From positions 3,596,001 through 3,660,000 of the forward strand of contig NZ_RCCV01000001.1 of assembly GCF_003664255.1 (NCBI RefSeq): 64,000 nucleotides of DNA. Reading direction: 5' to 3'. The translations under genes were made by a program, and so were the position numbers. The stretch comes from Micromonospora sp. M71_S20 (lineage in GTDB: Bacteria; Actinomycetota; Actinomycetes; Mycobacteriales; Micromonosporaceae). Numbering within the stretch: position 1 is the stretch's first letter; each line of letters starts with the position of its first letter. Below, piece by piece: positions 40,180 to 52,485 of the stretch. The notes under the pieces are model-generated. The model saw only the letters and a list, made by a program, of their open reading frames with translations. It did no database searches and was not told the DNA's origin.

Positions 40180-41520
40180 TCAGCGGCCCTGGAGAGCCCT
40201 GACGTTGTCGCCGAAGGTCCAGCCCTTCGACCCGTCCCAGTTCAACGACCAGGTCATCAGGCCCTTCAGGCCGCCGCGGTAGGTGTTCCACGCCTGGGCG
40301 ACCGTCGCCGGGGCCATGTGGCCGCCCCCGGCGCCGGGCTGCGCCGGCAGTCCGGGGACCTGCTTGTCGTACGGGACCCGGATGGTGGTGCCCTGGACGA
40401 CCAGCCCGGCGTTGAGGCAGTCGGTCTGGGCGGTGAAGCCCTGCACGGTACCGGCCGGGTAGGAGTCGCCGGAGCAGCCGTACATGCTGCCGTTGTAGTA
40501 CTGCATGTTCAGCCACCAGAGCCGGCCGTTGTCGGCGTACCGCTTGATGATCGGCAGGTACGCGCCCCAGATGGAGCCGTAGGTGACGCTGCCGCCGGTG
40601 ACGTACGCGGTCTCCGGTGCCATGGTGAGGCCGAAGCCCGCCGGCATCCGCGCGAGCACCCCGTCGATGATGCGGATGAGGTTCGCCTGCGACGGGGAGA
40701 GCTGGGAGATGTTCCCGCTGCCGGTGAGCCCGGTCTCGATGTCGATGTCGATGCCGTCGAAGTTGTACCGCTGGAGGATCGGCACCACGGTCGCGACGAA
40801 CCGGTCGGCGACGGCGGCCGAGCTGAGGTCGATCCCGGCGGTCGCGCCCCCGATCGACAGGAGGATGGTCAGGCCGGCCGCCTTGGCGCGGCACATCTCG
40901 GCGGGGGTGGGCACCCTGACGGTGGCGTCCATGCCGTCCTCCCAGAGCACGGTGCCGTCGGCGCGGATGACGGGGAACGCCGCATTGATCACGTTGTACC
41001 CGTGCGCGGGGATCCGGGGGTCGGTGATCGGGATCCATCCCAGCGGCGGGTGGACGCCGTTCGCCGCGCCGTCCCAGTTCTCCCAGTAGCCCTGGAGCAC
41101 CTTGCCGGTCGGCTTCGGCTTGCCGGCGCAGGTGTCCGGGCCGGGCGTGGGCGTCGCGGTGGGTGTCGGCGTCGGGGTGGGGGAGGGCCCCGACGTGGCG
41201 GTCGGGGTGGGTGACGGCGTGCCGCCGCCGTCGCAGGCGCCGAGGTCTCTCCAGAGGGAGGGCGTCGCGGCGGGGTTCCAGCCGGCGCCCGGCGGGGGCG
41301 TGTGCGTCACCAGCGCCTGGTAGGAGCGTCCCGCGTAGCTGACCCGGCTGCCGGCGGCGTACGTGGTGCCCTCGGCCCAGGCCGGCGCGGCGCAGGCCGC
41401 GAGGGCGACGTCGGGGGCGGTCCTCGCGGCGGCGCGACCGTCCACGGCGGGCACGGCCGCCAGGGCGGCGGTGAGCGCCGCGCCGGCCAGCAGCGCGGGC
41501 ATCGTACGTCGAAGTCGCAT
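40180..41520 (-). CDS. Secreted GH18 chitinase with N-terminal carbohydrate-binding domain
   Basis: 446 residues. A Sec signal covers about the first 30. A CBM5/12 module (about 44-95; WAEGTTYAAGSRVSYAGRSY) binds chitin, then a Pro-Thr linker (100-128). The GH18 barrel follows, with SIGG at 222-225 and DGIDIDIE at 255-262, where E262 is the proton donor. Y in MQYYN and the W in WSLNWD complete the site. It breaks chitin outside the cell. GAGGAGGAA precedes ATG 41520. It is convergent with kdpE. Confidence 0.94.
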   Translation of the reverse strand: MRLRRTMPALLAGAALTAALAAVPAVDGRAAARTAPDVALAACAAPAWAEGTTYAAGSRVSYAGRSYQALVTHTPPPGAGWNPAATPSLWRDLGACDGGGTPSPTPTATSGPSPTPTPTPTATPTPGPDTCAGKPKPTGKVLQGYWENWDGAANGVHPPLGWIPITDPRIPAHGYNVINAAFPVIRADGTVLWEDGMDATVRVPTPAEMCRAKAAGLTILLSIGGATAGIDLSSAAVADRFVATVVPILQRYNFDGIDIDIETGLTGSGNISQLSPSQANLIRIIDGVLARMPAGFGLTMAPETAYVTGGSVTYGSIWGAYLPIIKRYADNGRLWWLNMQYYNGSMYGCSGDSYPAGTVQGFTAQTDCLNAGLVVQGTTIRVPYDKQVPGLPAQPGAGGGHMAPATVAQAWNTYRGGLKGLMTWSLNWDGSKGWTFGDNVRALQGR

Positions 41521-41550
41521 GGCATTCCTCCTCGTCGATGGCGGGAGGCT

Positions 41551-41575
41551 ATCAGTTAACTTTATTAAATGAAAC
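41551..41575 (-). promoter_or_regulatory. AT-rich patch in the chitinase promoter region
   Basis: About 25 bases of low-GC sequence with AGTTAACT and TTTATTAAATGAAA stand out 31 bases before the chitinase start. It is probably promoter or operator DNA; I cannot name the binding protein. Confidence 0.4.
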
Positions 41576-41732
41576 GGTGAGCCGAAGGCGGGGCGTGGGG
41601 CGAGCCGTCGCGGGCGGCCGGAGGGAATTCGGTAAAACTTTTCGCCGACATCGATAATGGCCGTGGAGCTAATCTCCGCAACGGGATACCCTCCTGGGGA
41701 CCACCCGACGTCCATCGTGGAGGAGATCGAGC

Positions 41733-42092
41733 ATGCGCAGGTTGATGTCGGCGATCGGAGCCGGAGCGATGCTGACCGTGGGGCTGCTCGCCGGCGCCGG
41801 CCCGGCGCAGGCGGCGAGCTGCACGCTCGTGCAGTCCGAGATCTACAACGGGGCCAACATCATCGCCTGGTCGCAGGGCCTGCAGGGCTGCTCCGGCGAC
41901 GTCTACTGGGAGATCCAGTCGGGCGACGCCGGCGGCTGGCAGGTCGTGCAGAGCGGCACCACGCACTACGCCAACGAGGTGCAGAGTTACTACGGCGACG
42001 TCGAGCTGCCGTGTTACCTGCGGGTCTACGCGAAGTTCGGTACCCAGGAGAAGCTGACCCAGCCCGCGCGCAACAACAACTGCGCCGGCTGA
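41733..42092 (+). CDS. Small secreted protein, function unknown
   Basis: 119 residues. A Sec signal ends at AQAAS (about residue 29). The mature 90 residues have four cysteines (in ASCTLV, LQGCSGD, LPCYLR and NNNCAG), enough for two disulfides, and read as beta-rich. I do not recognise the family. GAGGAGATCG precedes the ATG. It stands between chitinase and GH55 genes, so a role in wall or glucan handling is possible but unsupported. Confidence 0.75.
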   Translation: MRRLMSAIGAGAMLTVGLLAGAGPAQAASCTLVQSEIYNGANIIAWSQGLQGCSGDVYWEIQSGDAGGWQVVQSGTTHYANEVQSYYGDVELPCYLRVYAKFGTQEKLTQPARNNNCAG

Positions 42093-42140
42093 AGACCGGG
42101 TCGGACGGGGCGGGGGTGCGCGCCCCGTCCGACCCGGTCT
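42093..42140. terminator. Long perfect hairpin between convergent genes
   Basis: A perfect 20-bp stem (42093-42112 with 42121-42140) with an 8-base loop starts on the base after the small secreted gene's stop, and ends 10 bases from the GH55 stop. It is a strong two-way terminator. Confidence 0.8.
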
Positions 42141-42150
42141 CCCGCAACGG

Positions 42151-44025
42151 CTACGGAGCGGGGTACCGCGTGACGTAGACGGGTTCGCCGACCCGCGTCA
42201 TGTCGGCCGCCGCGCCCACGCCGTTGACCACGTGGTCGATCGTGCCGGCGCTCAGGTTCACGGTCATGACGTGGTGCAGCCTGACGCCCGGGGCGACGGG
42301 GACCTCGAAGCCGTTCTCCGTGTGGATCGACGGGTTGTTCTGGTTGAACACGTACACCCCGCCGCCGTGCAGCGTGTGGTGCCGCACCCGGTCGCCGACC
42401 TTGTACCCGGCCCAGCCCTCGACGGCGCCGTTCATCCAGTCGGCCTGCGTCGGCGGGTCGTACGGCAGCTCGTTCTGGTAGAGGACCGTCGTGCCGTGCT
42501 CGCCGTTCCAGACCGTGTTGTACCGCTGGAAGTGCTCGACGAACAGGCCGGTGGCCGTCACGTGGTCGCCGTTGATGACGGCGCCGTAGCGGCCGGTGTT
42601 GGTACGCCAGCGGTCGGTGTCGCCGTTGACGCCCTCGGTGAAGCCCTCGACCCCGTGGTCCCCGCGCCACACCCAGGTGTGGTCGATCAGGACGTGGTCG
42701 GCGTTGACCTCCAGCGCGGTGTGCGTCCTGCCGATGTGCGGCCCGCCGACGCGGAAGTACACGTCGGACAGCGTGATGGGGTTGCGCGGGGTGCTGGCGT
42801 TGCGGCCGTGCATGCGCCCCACGCGCAGCAGCACCGGCGACTCGGTGAGGCCGGCGTCGACGGTGACCCCGGCGACGACCACGCCGGGCACGCCGGCGAC
42901 GTCGAGCGGAACGGCGCCGTCGACGGCGGTCAGCGTGGCGTGGCCGATGCCGAGGACCACGGTGTCGGGCCGCTTGATCTCGATGCTGCGGGCGATGTCG
43001 TACACGCCGGGGGTGAGCAGCAGGTGCTTGCCGCGGGCGAGCTGACTGTTGATCACGTGCACCGGATCGGACGGCTTGGCGATGAAGAAGTCCCGGATGC
43101 CGATGGTGCGGCCCGGCGTCACGCCGTCGCCCCAGGAGATGCCCCGACTGTCGCGCCGGACGGCGGGGACGCGGACCTGGTACCGGCCCCGGTCGTCGAC
43201 GAACAGGTACGGCTTCTCCCTGCTCACCGGCGTGGTGTCCAGCGTGGTGTACGGCGGGTCGGGGAAGTCGGCGTCGTCGGGGGCGCCCACGGTGCCCGCG
43301 AAGACCTGGTTCCACACCGCGTTCGACCAGCTCTCGACCTCGCTGTTGCGGGTGAGCCACTGCTGCTGGGAGCCGTTGGTGGTGGCGGGCAGCCGGGAGT
43401 CGGCGATGAAGCCGCCGCTGGCGAACTGCGGGCCGGCGGTGCAGTAGTCCATCAGCGACAGGCCGCCGCCGCTGATGTCGAGGCGGCGCATGGACACCGC
43501 CTGGGACACCGCCCAGAAGTTCGCCGAGAAACGGCAGCCGTCCTGGCCGGAGGCGTTGATGGACAGCGACAGGTTGGACAGGGTGCGCCAGAAGTTGACC
43601 AGGGCGATGCAGTTGCCGGTCCCGCCGCCTTCGAGGCAGCGGTTGTAGGTCTCGATCTTGCCGTTGACGGTGACGTCGGTGGGGGAGGCGCCCAGGCCGG
43701 AGACCTCGGTGTAGTAGCCGACCTTCACGTGGAGGGGCTGCGCGGCGGTGCCGTAGCTGCCGGGCCTGAAGAGGTACGCGTGCCGCGCGGTGCCCATCTC
43801 GGCGTCGACCTGCCGGGCGTGCGCCGCGTCGAGGGTCGCCTGGATCTCGGCGACCGGTGTGTCGGGGTCGAAGATCGTCACGTTGGGCCCGAAGTCCGGG
43901 GCGCCGTGGCGGGCCGGTCCGGCGGTGGCGGCCGTGCCCGTGGTGCCGGCGACCGCCGTCAGCACCAGGCCGAGGGCGAGCGTCCGGCGGAGCCGCCGTC
44001 GCGCGTCGGGGGACTGCATCCTCAT
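42151..44025 (-). CDS. Secreted GH55 exo-beta-1,3-glucanase-type protein
   Basis: 624 residues with a Sec signal of about 35. It reads as a double beta-helix and shares, from memory, many strings with Streptomyces SacteLam55A: FGPNVTIFDP, GYYTEVSGLG, TTPVSREKPYLF, RGISWG, TGLFVEHF and YQNE. E509 in NGEHG matches the proposed acid of that enzyme (E502). Proteins of this kind are often mis-named adenylyl cyclase. It should release glucose from the ends of beta-1,3-glucan. Start ATG 44025 with GAGAGGA upstream; ATG 44019 is alternative. It shares its operator with the GH64 gene. Confidence 0.85.
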   Translation of the reverse strand: MRMQSPDARRRLRRTLALGLVLTAVAGTTGTAATAGPARHGAPDFGPNVTIFDPDTPVAEIQATLDAAHARQVDAEMGTARHAYLFRPGSYGTAAQPLHVKVGYYTEVSGLGASPTDVTVNGKIETYNRCLEGGGTGNCIALVNFWRTLSNLSLSINASGQDGCRFSANFWAVSQAVSMRRLDISGGGLSLMDYCTAGPQFASGGFIADSRLPATTNGSQQQWLTRNSEVESWSNAVWNQVFAGTVGAPDDADFPDPPYTTLDTTPVSREKPYLFVDDRGRYQVRVPAVRRDSRGISWGDGVTPGRTIGIRDFFIAKPSDPVHVINSQLARGKHLLLTPGVYDIARSIEIKRPDTVVLGIGHATLTAVDGAVPLDVAGVPGVVVAGVTVDAGLTESPVLLRVGRMHGRNASTPRNPITLSDVYFRVGGPHIGRTHTALEVNADHVLIDHTWVWRGDHGVEGFTEGVNGDTDRWRTNTGRYGAVINGDHVTATGLFVEHFQRYNTVWNGEHGTTVLYQNELPYDPPTQADWMNGAVEGWAGYKVGDRVRHHTLHGGGVYVFNQNNPSIHTENGFEVPVAPGVRLHHVMTVNLSAGTIDHVVNGVGAAADMTRVGEPVYVTRYPAP

Positions 44026-44174
44026 CGTTCGTCCTCTCCGCCGGCCGGGACGGGTGCCGGGCTCGGCGACGTGGTGGGGAGGTGTTCCGGCGCGGGCGCG
44101 GGTGGGCGCGCCGATGGCCGGCTCGCGGTCGTCGTCGACCTGCCTCGTGGGGCGGCGGCGGGGACAGCGCACTC

Positions 44175-44190
44175 GTGAGAGCGCTCTCTC
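44175..44190 (-). promoter_or_regulatory. Operator upstream of GH55, matching the GH64 operator
   Basis: GTGAGAGCGCTCTCTC differs by one base from GAGAGAGCGCTCTCTC at 28621-28636. It lies 150 bases before the GH55 start. The rest of 44026-44455 shows no gene; the two genes here run apart. Confidence 0.7.
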
Positions 44191-44455
44191 GCCGCCGCGA
44201 CTTCTATCACGCCGTGAAAGAAGGGTTGGCATGTTTCTACCCTGTCGATCCGTCCGGCGCTACCGCTGCGCCGCCGCGATCAGGGCAGGTTCCCGTGGGG
44301 CCTGTTCCCGCCGGGCCACCGCACGTGCGCGGCCGGTGTCCCTGCGTGACGGCGTGGGCACGGTGCCGCTCCACGACCTCTGGGGCTCGACCGAGGTCGT
44401 GAGGGCCGTCGATGGTAGGAATGTGCGTCCGGTGCGGGTGGTCAGCGGGGGTGCG

Positions 44456-46369
44456 ATGTCGGAGATTCCTGACGCGGTGGTGGCGGAGTTGGCGGGGCGC
44501 GTGGCCGCCGCGTTGCCGCTCATCGCCGCCCGTGTTCCGACGGCACCGGCGGCCGAGCTCGGTCGGCTGCGGGCGGTCGCCGAGGGCGACACCTGGCCGA
44601 CCCGCGAATCGACCCTCGGACACCGGGCGGTAGCGGGGTTCCGCTCCGGCTCCGGGACCGGGCCGGACGACTCGCCGGTGCGGGACGCTCTCGGCTCGCT
44701 GCCACCGTTGCTCACCGAACGCCTGCTCGGCGCGCTGGAACTGACCGTGGCGGAGCTGGACCTGGCGGGCACCACCCCGGACCTGACCGGCCTCCTGGGC
44801 GCACCGTTCACCGGCACGTTCGGCATCGCGATCCTCAGCGGGCAGAGCGAGGCGATCACCGGCGCAGCCGTGCTGGAACAGGTCCGGCCCGGCGTGTCGG
44901 CGCTGGTCGCCGCGCTGGCCCGCCGGCTGGCCAGCCACCCGCAGACGGCCGCTCTCCTGACGGTTGGACCCGGCATCACCGCCGAGCAGGACATCGCCGC
45001 GGCGCATGGTGCGAACCAGCTCGCGCTGGCCGTGGCCACCGCCACCGCCGTCCTGCACCGGGTCGGCATCCACCCCAGGGCCACCGAACCACCGGCCGTG
45101 CTCGGCGTGGCGATCGGCACCGCCGTCCTGCTGCTCCGCCGGGCCCCGATGCCCACCGGCTACGCCGCGGCGTTGCTCGCCCGGGCCCGGGCGGAGTACC
45201 TGCTGCCCCGCCACTGCAGCGGGTCGGCGATGGTGTCGGGGCACCGGTTCGCGCTGCTGGAGGGCACTGGCGTCCCGGACGTCGACTTCGGCGGCAACGG
45301 ACTGGTCGCGGTCGTCCCGGGCGGCGTGGTGATCCGCACCGGTGTCGAGAGCGGACACGTGCGGACCATGTTGAGCGTCCTGGACGGGCCGCCACCGGAG
45401 GTCGCGACCGGATGGGAGGAGATCGTCGAGGTCAGCTGGCAGGCGGCCGTCGGCGGCGCCTCGGTGCTCGTGCCCCGCGCCGGTGAGTCACGCCTGAGTC
45501 AGGCCACCCCGCCCTGGCCGGGCGACTACCGGCTGCGGGTGCACGCCCGGGGGCGGGACGAGACCGACGAACGCGACGCCGAACACTACGAGCTGGTGGT
45601 GTGGCAGGCACCCGCCGCACCCGAGGTCGTGCATGCCCGTACGGACCGGCTCGGCCACCGGCTGCGCGGCGAGCCGGAGCCGGCGCGGCCCGAACGGCCC
45701 GAAGCCGCCTACCGATGGGTGCGTCAGAGCAGCCTGGGCCAGGCCGCGACGGTCACGGTGGTGACCGGGGCAGGCGTGGCGGACGTGCTGCGCGCCTTCG
45801 GGGCGGACCCGGCCCGACGGGAGTCGATGCGGGCCATCGGCGAGGAACTGATGCGGCGGCGGTCGATCGACTCGTGGGTGGCGGTGGCGGACATCGGTGG
45901 CGCCGTGCTCGCCGTCGAGTACAGCGGCTGGCAGGGCTCGACCGCGCCCGTGCTGACGCGCGCGTCCGCCCACGGCCGGGCCGCCAGCATGTACTGGAAC
46001 GTCAACGCGGTCACCCGGCTGTCGTTCGCCGAGCACGGCGAAGTGCTGCTGTCGGTGGAGCCGTTCGGCGACCTCGACGCGCCACCACCGGTCGCCGCGA
46101 CCCTCGCGGGCCTCGACTTCGCCGATCACCACCGGGGCAAACCGCTGATGGGCCTGGTCGCGGTGCAGCGGTTCACCGGCCACGGCGTCACCGGCGAGGA
46201 CCTGGCCCGGATCGAGGCCGCCGACGTCGGTTTCCGGATCCTGCCGGACCTACCCACCCTGTACCCGCGCCGGCCGCAGCCCGACGGCGCGCTCGGCCGG
46301 GCCCTGCCCACGCCGGTTCCGCTCCCGCCGCAACCCGGCGGCCCGCTCGGCCCGCCCCCGACGCGCTGA
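44456..46369 (+). CDS. Large protein with C-terminal DUF6461-like domain, function unknown
   Basis: 637 residues. The first 420 have no domain I recognise; they include an Ala/Leu-rich helical part (about 125-250). The C-terminal part, about 425-590, resembles DUF6461: VTVVTGAGVADVLRAFGADP, SWVAVADIGGAVLAVEYSGW and AASMYWNVNAVTRLSFAEHG. DUF6461 proteins are common in actinomycetes and resemble SMI1/KNR4-like folds, without a known task. It has no signal peptide. The tail is Pro-rich. Coding-like sequence continues past the stop in another frame (46370-46692). Confidence 0.7.
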   Translation: MSEIPDAVVAELAGRVAAALPLIAARVPTAPAAELGRLRAVAEGDTWPTRESTLGHRAVAGFRSGSGTGPDDSPVRDALGSLPPLLTERLLGALELTVAELDLAGTTPDLTGLLGAPFTGTFGIAILSGQSEAITGAAVLEQVRPGVSALVAALARRLASHPQTAALLTVGPGITAEQDIAAAHGANQLALAVATATAVLHRVGIHPRATEPPAVLGVAIGTAVLLLRRAPMPTGYAAALLARARAEYLLPRHCSGSAMVSGHRFALLEGTGVPDVDFGGNGLVAVVPGGVVIRTGVESGHVRTMLSVLDGPPPEVATGWEEIVEVSWQAAVGGASVLVPRAGESRLSQATPPWPGDYRLRVHARGRDETDERDAEHYELVVWQAPAAPEVVHARTDRLGHRLRGEPEPARPERPEAAYRWVRQSSLGQAATVTVVTGAGVADVLRAFGADPARRESMRAIGEELMRRRSIDSWVAVADIGGAVLAVEYSGWQGSTAPVLTRASAHGRAASMYWNVNAVTRLSFAEHGEVLLSVEPFGDLDAPPPVAATLAGLDFADHHRGKPLMGLVAVQRFTGHGVTGEDLARIEAADVGFRILPDLPTLYPRRPQPDGALGRALPTPVPLPPQPGGPLGPPPTR

Positions 46370-46692
46370 CCGGGCCGTCCGAACCGGAACTGAGGGACCT
46401 GGCCTGCTGGATCGCCGCGGAGGCGGCCCGCGGCGCGGGGCTCGGCGACGACCCGGACGTCGTCGCCAGCGTCGCCGCTCGCGCCCTGACCCCGGACGCG
46501 CACCTGCGTGCCCGCCGGTCCCAGCTCGACGACGGCGAACACCGCTGGGTCTGGCCCGCCCTGCACCGGGCGCCCCACGGGGACCCGGCAGCCTCGGTCA
46601 CGGCCACCCTGCTCGCGACCGACACGCCCATCCCCGGAGCGCCTACGGTTCCGCTTTCGGGGGGACAGCGTTCGGCGGTGGCCCGTGACAGG
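46370..46692 (+). other. Coding-like stretch without a start codon
   Basis: In the frame that continues into the next gene, this reads as protein: SEPELRDLACWIAAEAARGA, SVAARALTPDAHLRARRS, DDGEHRWVWPALHRAPHG. No ATG or GTG opens it; a CTG overlaps the previous stop (CTGA). It is either the end of the DUF6461 protein after a frameshift, or the N-terminus of the membrane protein from a rare start. Confidence 0.45.
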
Positions 46693-47553
46693 ATGCGGCC
46701 CGTGCCTTTTGCTCCGCTTCTCATGACCGCGGCGGCATGCGCCGCAGTGCACGCCGCCGGCGTCCTGGTGGCTCGCCCGGTGTGGCGCTACGCCGAGGTG
46801 CTGAGTATCGGTCTGCTGCTTGTCCACGCCGTGCGCAGCGGACGACCTGTCCCACGCTGGGCGGTGCCGGCGGCGCTAGCGGTGCTGCTCGTGGACGCGG
46901 TCCGGACGATGCCGGCCGAGCCCGACGGCGAAGGCCACGAGTGGAAGGTGCTGCGGCCGGGCAGCGGCATCGACGTACCGTCCGGCTTCGAGTTTGGTGT
47001 GTCCGTGTCATGGGCGTCGTCGGCCGCGGCCGCGCTGCTGCTCGTGGTGTGGCGAGCCGGCGGCTGGCGGCGGCGCCCGGTGGCCGCCGCATCGGCGGCC
47101 GCTGCGCTGGTCGTGGGATATGCGGTGGTCCGGGTCGTCGACATCTGGCTCGCCGTACGCTCGGAACGCTGGTGGTACGTGAGCGACGTCGGCGACGTGT
47201 CGACGGGGGTGACCCTGTCCGTGCTGCCGCCGCTGGCGCTCGCGCTGACCGCGCTGGCGCTCGCCGCGGTGCTGGCCGGTCACGGGCGGCGGCTCGCCGC
47301 GATCGGCGCGGCGCTGCTGGCCGTGGTGGCGCTGCCGCATCTGGACGCCAGCATCGGCGCGCTGTCGCTGCCGCTCTCCGCAGGTGACCGAACGGCCCTG
47401 TTCACCTGGCACGTCATCACGCCCACGCTGTCGATGCCGCAACCCGTCGCAGCGCTCACGGCAGCGGTGGAGCTGGTCGCGCTCCTGGTGCTCGTTGCGG
47501 GCCTGACCGGATCTCCCCGAGCGGTACGAGCCGTACCGGCAGGAAGGTCCTGA
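46693..47553 (+). CDS. Multi-pass membrane protein, function unknown
   Basis: 286 residues with about seven membrane helices (for example LLMTAAACAAVHAAGVLVA, AAALLLVVWRAGG, SVLPPLALALTALALAAVLA and LVALLVLVAGL). No family motif is seen. The frame is open upstream to 46370, so a longer product is possible; GTG 46702 with AGGA 8 bases upstream is the best-supported start, ATG 46693 the longer choice. It runs with the DUF6461 gene. Confidence 0.6.
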   Translation: MRPVPFAPLLMTAAACAAVHAAGVLVARPVWRYAEVLSIGLLLVHAVRSGRPVPRWAVPAALAVLLVDAVRTMPAEPDGEGHEWKVLRPGSGIDVPSGFEFGVSVSWASSAAAALLLVVWRAGGWRRRPVAAASAAAALVVGYAVVRVVDIWLAVRSERWWYVSDVGDVSTGVTLSVLPPLALALTALALAAVLAGHGRRLAAIGAALLAVVALPHLDASIGALSLPLSAGDRTALFTWHVITPTLSMPQPVAALTAAVELVALLVLVAGLTGSPRAVRAVPAGRS

Positions 47554-47610
47554 ACACGCTCCTCGCGTCGGCCACGCCGTAGCGGGCACCGGGGGAGCGG
47601 AGCCGCCCGG

Positions 47611-47898
47611 TCACCCGTCGACGGCCAGGCGGACCGTGACCGTGTCTCCCACCGCCAGCCCCTCGGCCCGACGCACGGCTGCCTTCACCGGCACGAGGTA
47701 GCGCCCGTCCTTGGGGAAGAGCGACGTGCTCCAGCCGGTCTTCCCGATCCGGGCCGCGACCGGGATCATGCCCCAGCCGTAGCTCACCCCCGCGGACCGC
47801 GCGGCCAGCTCCTGGCACCCGTCCTCGGGGACGGTGACGAAGTGCCACGGCGCGGGGCCCCTCCAGAACCACAGCTCACCACTGAACTCCAGGTCCAT
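47611..47898 (-). CDS. DUF1905 domain protein
   Basis: 95 residues, a small beta-barrel type: FSGELWFWRGPAPWHFVTVP, then GWGMIPVAARIGKTGWSTSL, FPKDGRYLVPVKAAVR. This is the full DUF1905 pattern; the task is unknown. The gene looks leaderless: TATGCT (47910-47905) stands 6 bases before ATG 47898. Confidence 0.82.
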   Translation of the reverse strand: MDLEFSGELWFWRGPAPWHFVTVPEDGCQELAARSAGVSYGWGMIPVAARIGKTGWSTSLFPKDGRYLVPVKAAVRRAEGLAVGDTVTVRLAVDG

Positions 47899-47999
47899 CC
47901 GATCAGCATAGGAGCGGGGACCGACTTCTTCGGACGGGCGGGTGCCGCCGGCCCGGGTAAGCGGTGCGCCGGCCGGCGGCACTCGCGTCGCCGGCGCTG

Positions 48000-48866
48000 A
48001 TGGGGCAGCATTCCCCCGTGCTCCTGATCGTTCCCTCGGACCCGCTGCGACCGCGCCACCCGGACGCCCACTTCGCTCCTGAGGCACGCGCCGCCCAGGA
48101 GGCCGGCGTCGAGGTCGCCGTCGTCGACCACGACGCGTTGGCCCGTGGCGACGACGTGTCGCGGGCGGTGTCGCGGGTGACTGTCGAGGGCGTCGCGGTC
48201 TACCGCGGCTGGATGCTGCGCAGCGAGCGGTACGCCGCCTTCGCGGACGCGTTGGCCCGCCGGGGCGTCAGCCTGCGTACGAGCGGCGAGCAGTACCGGC
48301 GCGCCCACGAGCTGCCGGGCTGGTACCCGGACCTGGTCGAGCTGACGCCAGCCTCGGCGTGGACGGTCGGCACGGAGCGCGCCGACTTCGACCGGGCGAG
48401 GCGCGCGCTCGGCGGCGGGGCGGCGGTGCTGCGCGACTTCACCAAGTCGTTGAAGCACCACTGGCACGAGGCGGCGTTCGTTCCGGATCTCGACGACGGC
48501 GATGCCGCGTGGCGGGTCGCGAGCCGCTTCGTCGACCTGCGCGGCGACGACCTCGTCGGGGGTCTGGTCCTGCGGCGGTTCGAGCGGTTCACCACCGCCG
48601 AGGTCCGCACGTGGTGGGTCGACGGCGGCTGTGTCCTGGTCGGCGCCCATCCCGACAGTCCGCACGACATGCCGCCGGAGGCGTTCGACGCGGGTCCGGT
48701 GAGCGGGCCGGTGGCGGCGCTGGGGCTGCCGTTCGTGACCGTGGACCTGGCGCGGCGCGCCGACGGCGTCTGGCGCATCGTCGAACTCGGTGACGGGCAG
48801 GTCAGCGACCGACCGTCCACCATCGACCCGGCCGTCCTGGTCGGTGTCCTGCGTCGTGGGGCCTGA
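48000..48866 (+). CDS. ATP-grasp domain (DUF4343-like) protein
   Basis: 288 residues. The N-terminal half is a Rossmann-like region (VLLIVPSDPLRPRHPDAHF). The C-terminal half has ATP-grasp strings: AVLRDFTKSLKHHW, LVGGLVLRRFERF, EVRTWWVDGG and WRIVELGDGQVSDRP, where the last holds the metal-binding Glu. Related proteins may ligate or modify; no substrate is known. GTG 48018 is an alternative start. It is divergent from DUF1905 by 101 bases. Confidence 0.75.
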   Translation: MGQHSPVLLIVPSDPLRPRHPDAHFAPEARAAQEAGVEVAVVDHDALARGDDVSRAVSRVTVEGVAVYRGWMLRSERYAAFADALARRGVSLRTSGEQYRRAHELPGWYPDLVELTPASAWTVGTERADFDRARRALGGGAAVLRDFTKSLKHHWHEAAFVPDLDDGDAAWRVASRFVDLRGDDLVGGLVLRRFERFTTAEVRTWWVDGGCVLVGAHPDSPHDMPPEAFDAGPVSGPVAALGLPFVTVDLARRADGVWRIVELGDGQVSDRPSTIDPAVLVGVLRRGA

Positions 48867-48870
48867 CCTC

Positions 48871-48881
48871 CGAAACTTCCG
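48871..48881 (+). promoter_or_regulatory. Xylanase-type operator-like site
   Basis: CGAAACTTCCG matches 10 of 11 bases of CGAAACTTTCG, the element reported before actinomycete xylanase genes. It lies 276 bases before the GH10 start. A looser CGAAAGAATCCG follows at 48958. The rest of 48867-49156 shows no gene. Confidence 0.4.
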
Positions 48882-48973
48882 GTCCCTCGGTCGGTGCCGG
48901 GCCGGCTGGCAGGCAGGGTGGGAGCCCGACTGAGGTGACGGCGTCGAACACACCCATCGAAAGAATCCGATAA

Positions 48974-50554
<1,581 letters not shown>

Positions 50555-50559
50555 CCCGT

Positions 50560-50599
50560 CGACGGCCCGGCGCGGACGCTCTCCCGCGCCGGGCCGTCG
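50560..50599 (+). terminator. Terminator of the xylanase gene
   Basis: Perfect 16-bp stem (50560-50575 with 50584-50599), 8-base loop, 5 bases after the stop. Confidence 0.75.
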
Positions 50600-50664
50600 G
50601 CGCCGCACACGCCTCACACCGTGCGCACCGGCACCCGCGGCGTCCGCGGTCCCCGACGCGTCCC

Positions 50665-52316
<1,652 letters not shown>

Positions 52317-52485
52317 GCGCAGCCGAGCCCACAGTTCGCCGGCGGGCGTCGATACCCGGCAGCACCGCCCTGTCGGCGGTCAGGTCCCTGCGGAATGGCC
52401 ACCGCCCGAACCGCCCCGGTACGCCCGTCGTGCAGCCCCTCTCAGCACCGCGGGCAGATCAGGATCGGGGACCGTCTCCGGGGCG

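Noticed and set aside
42151..44025. Adenylyl cyclase
   Set aside because: Such proteins are often so named, but the sequence reads as a secreted GH55 beta-helix with no cyclase motif.
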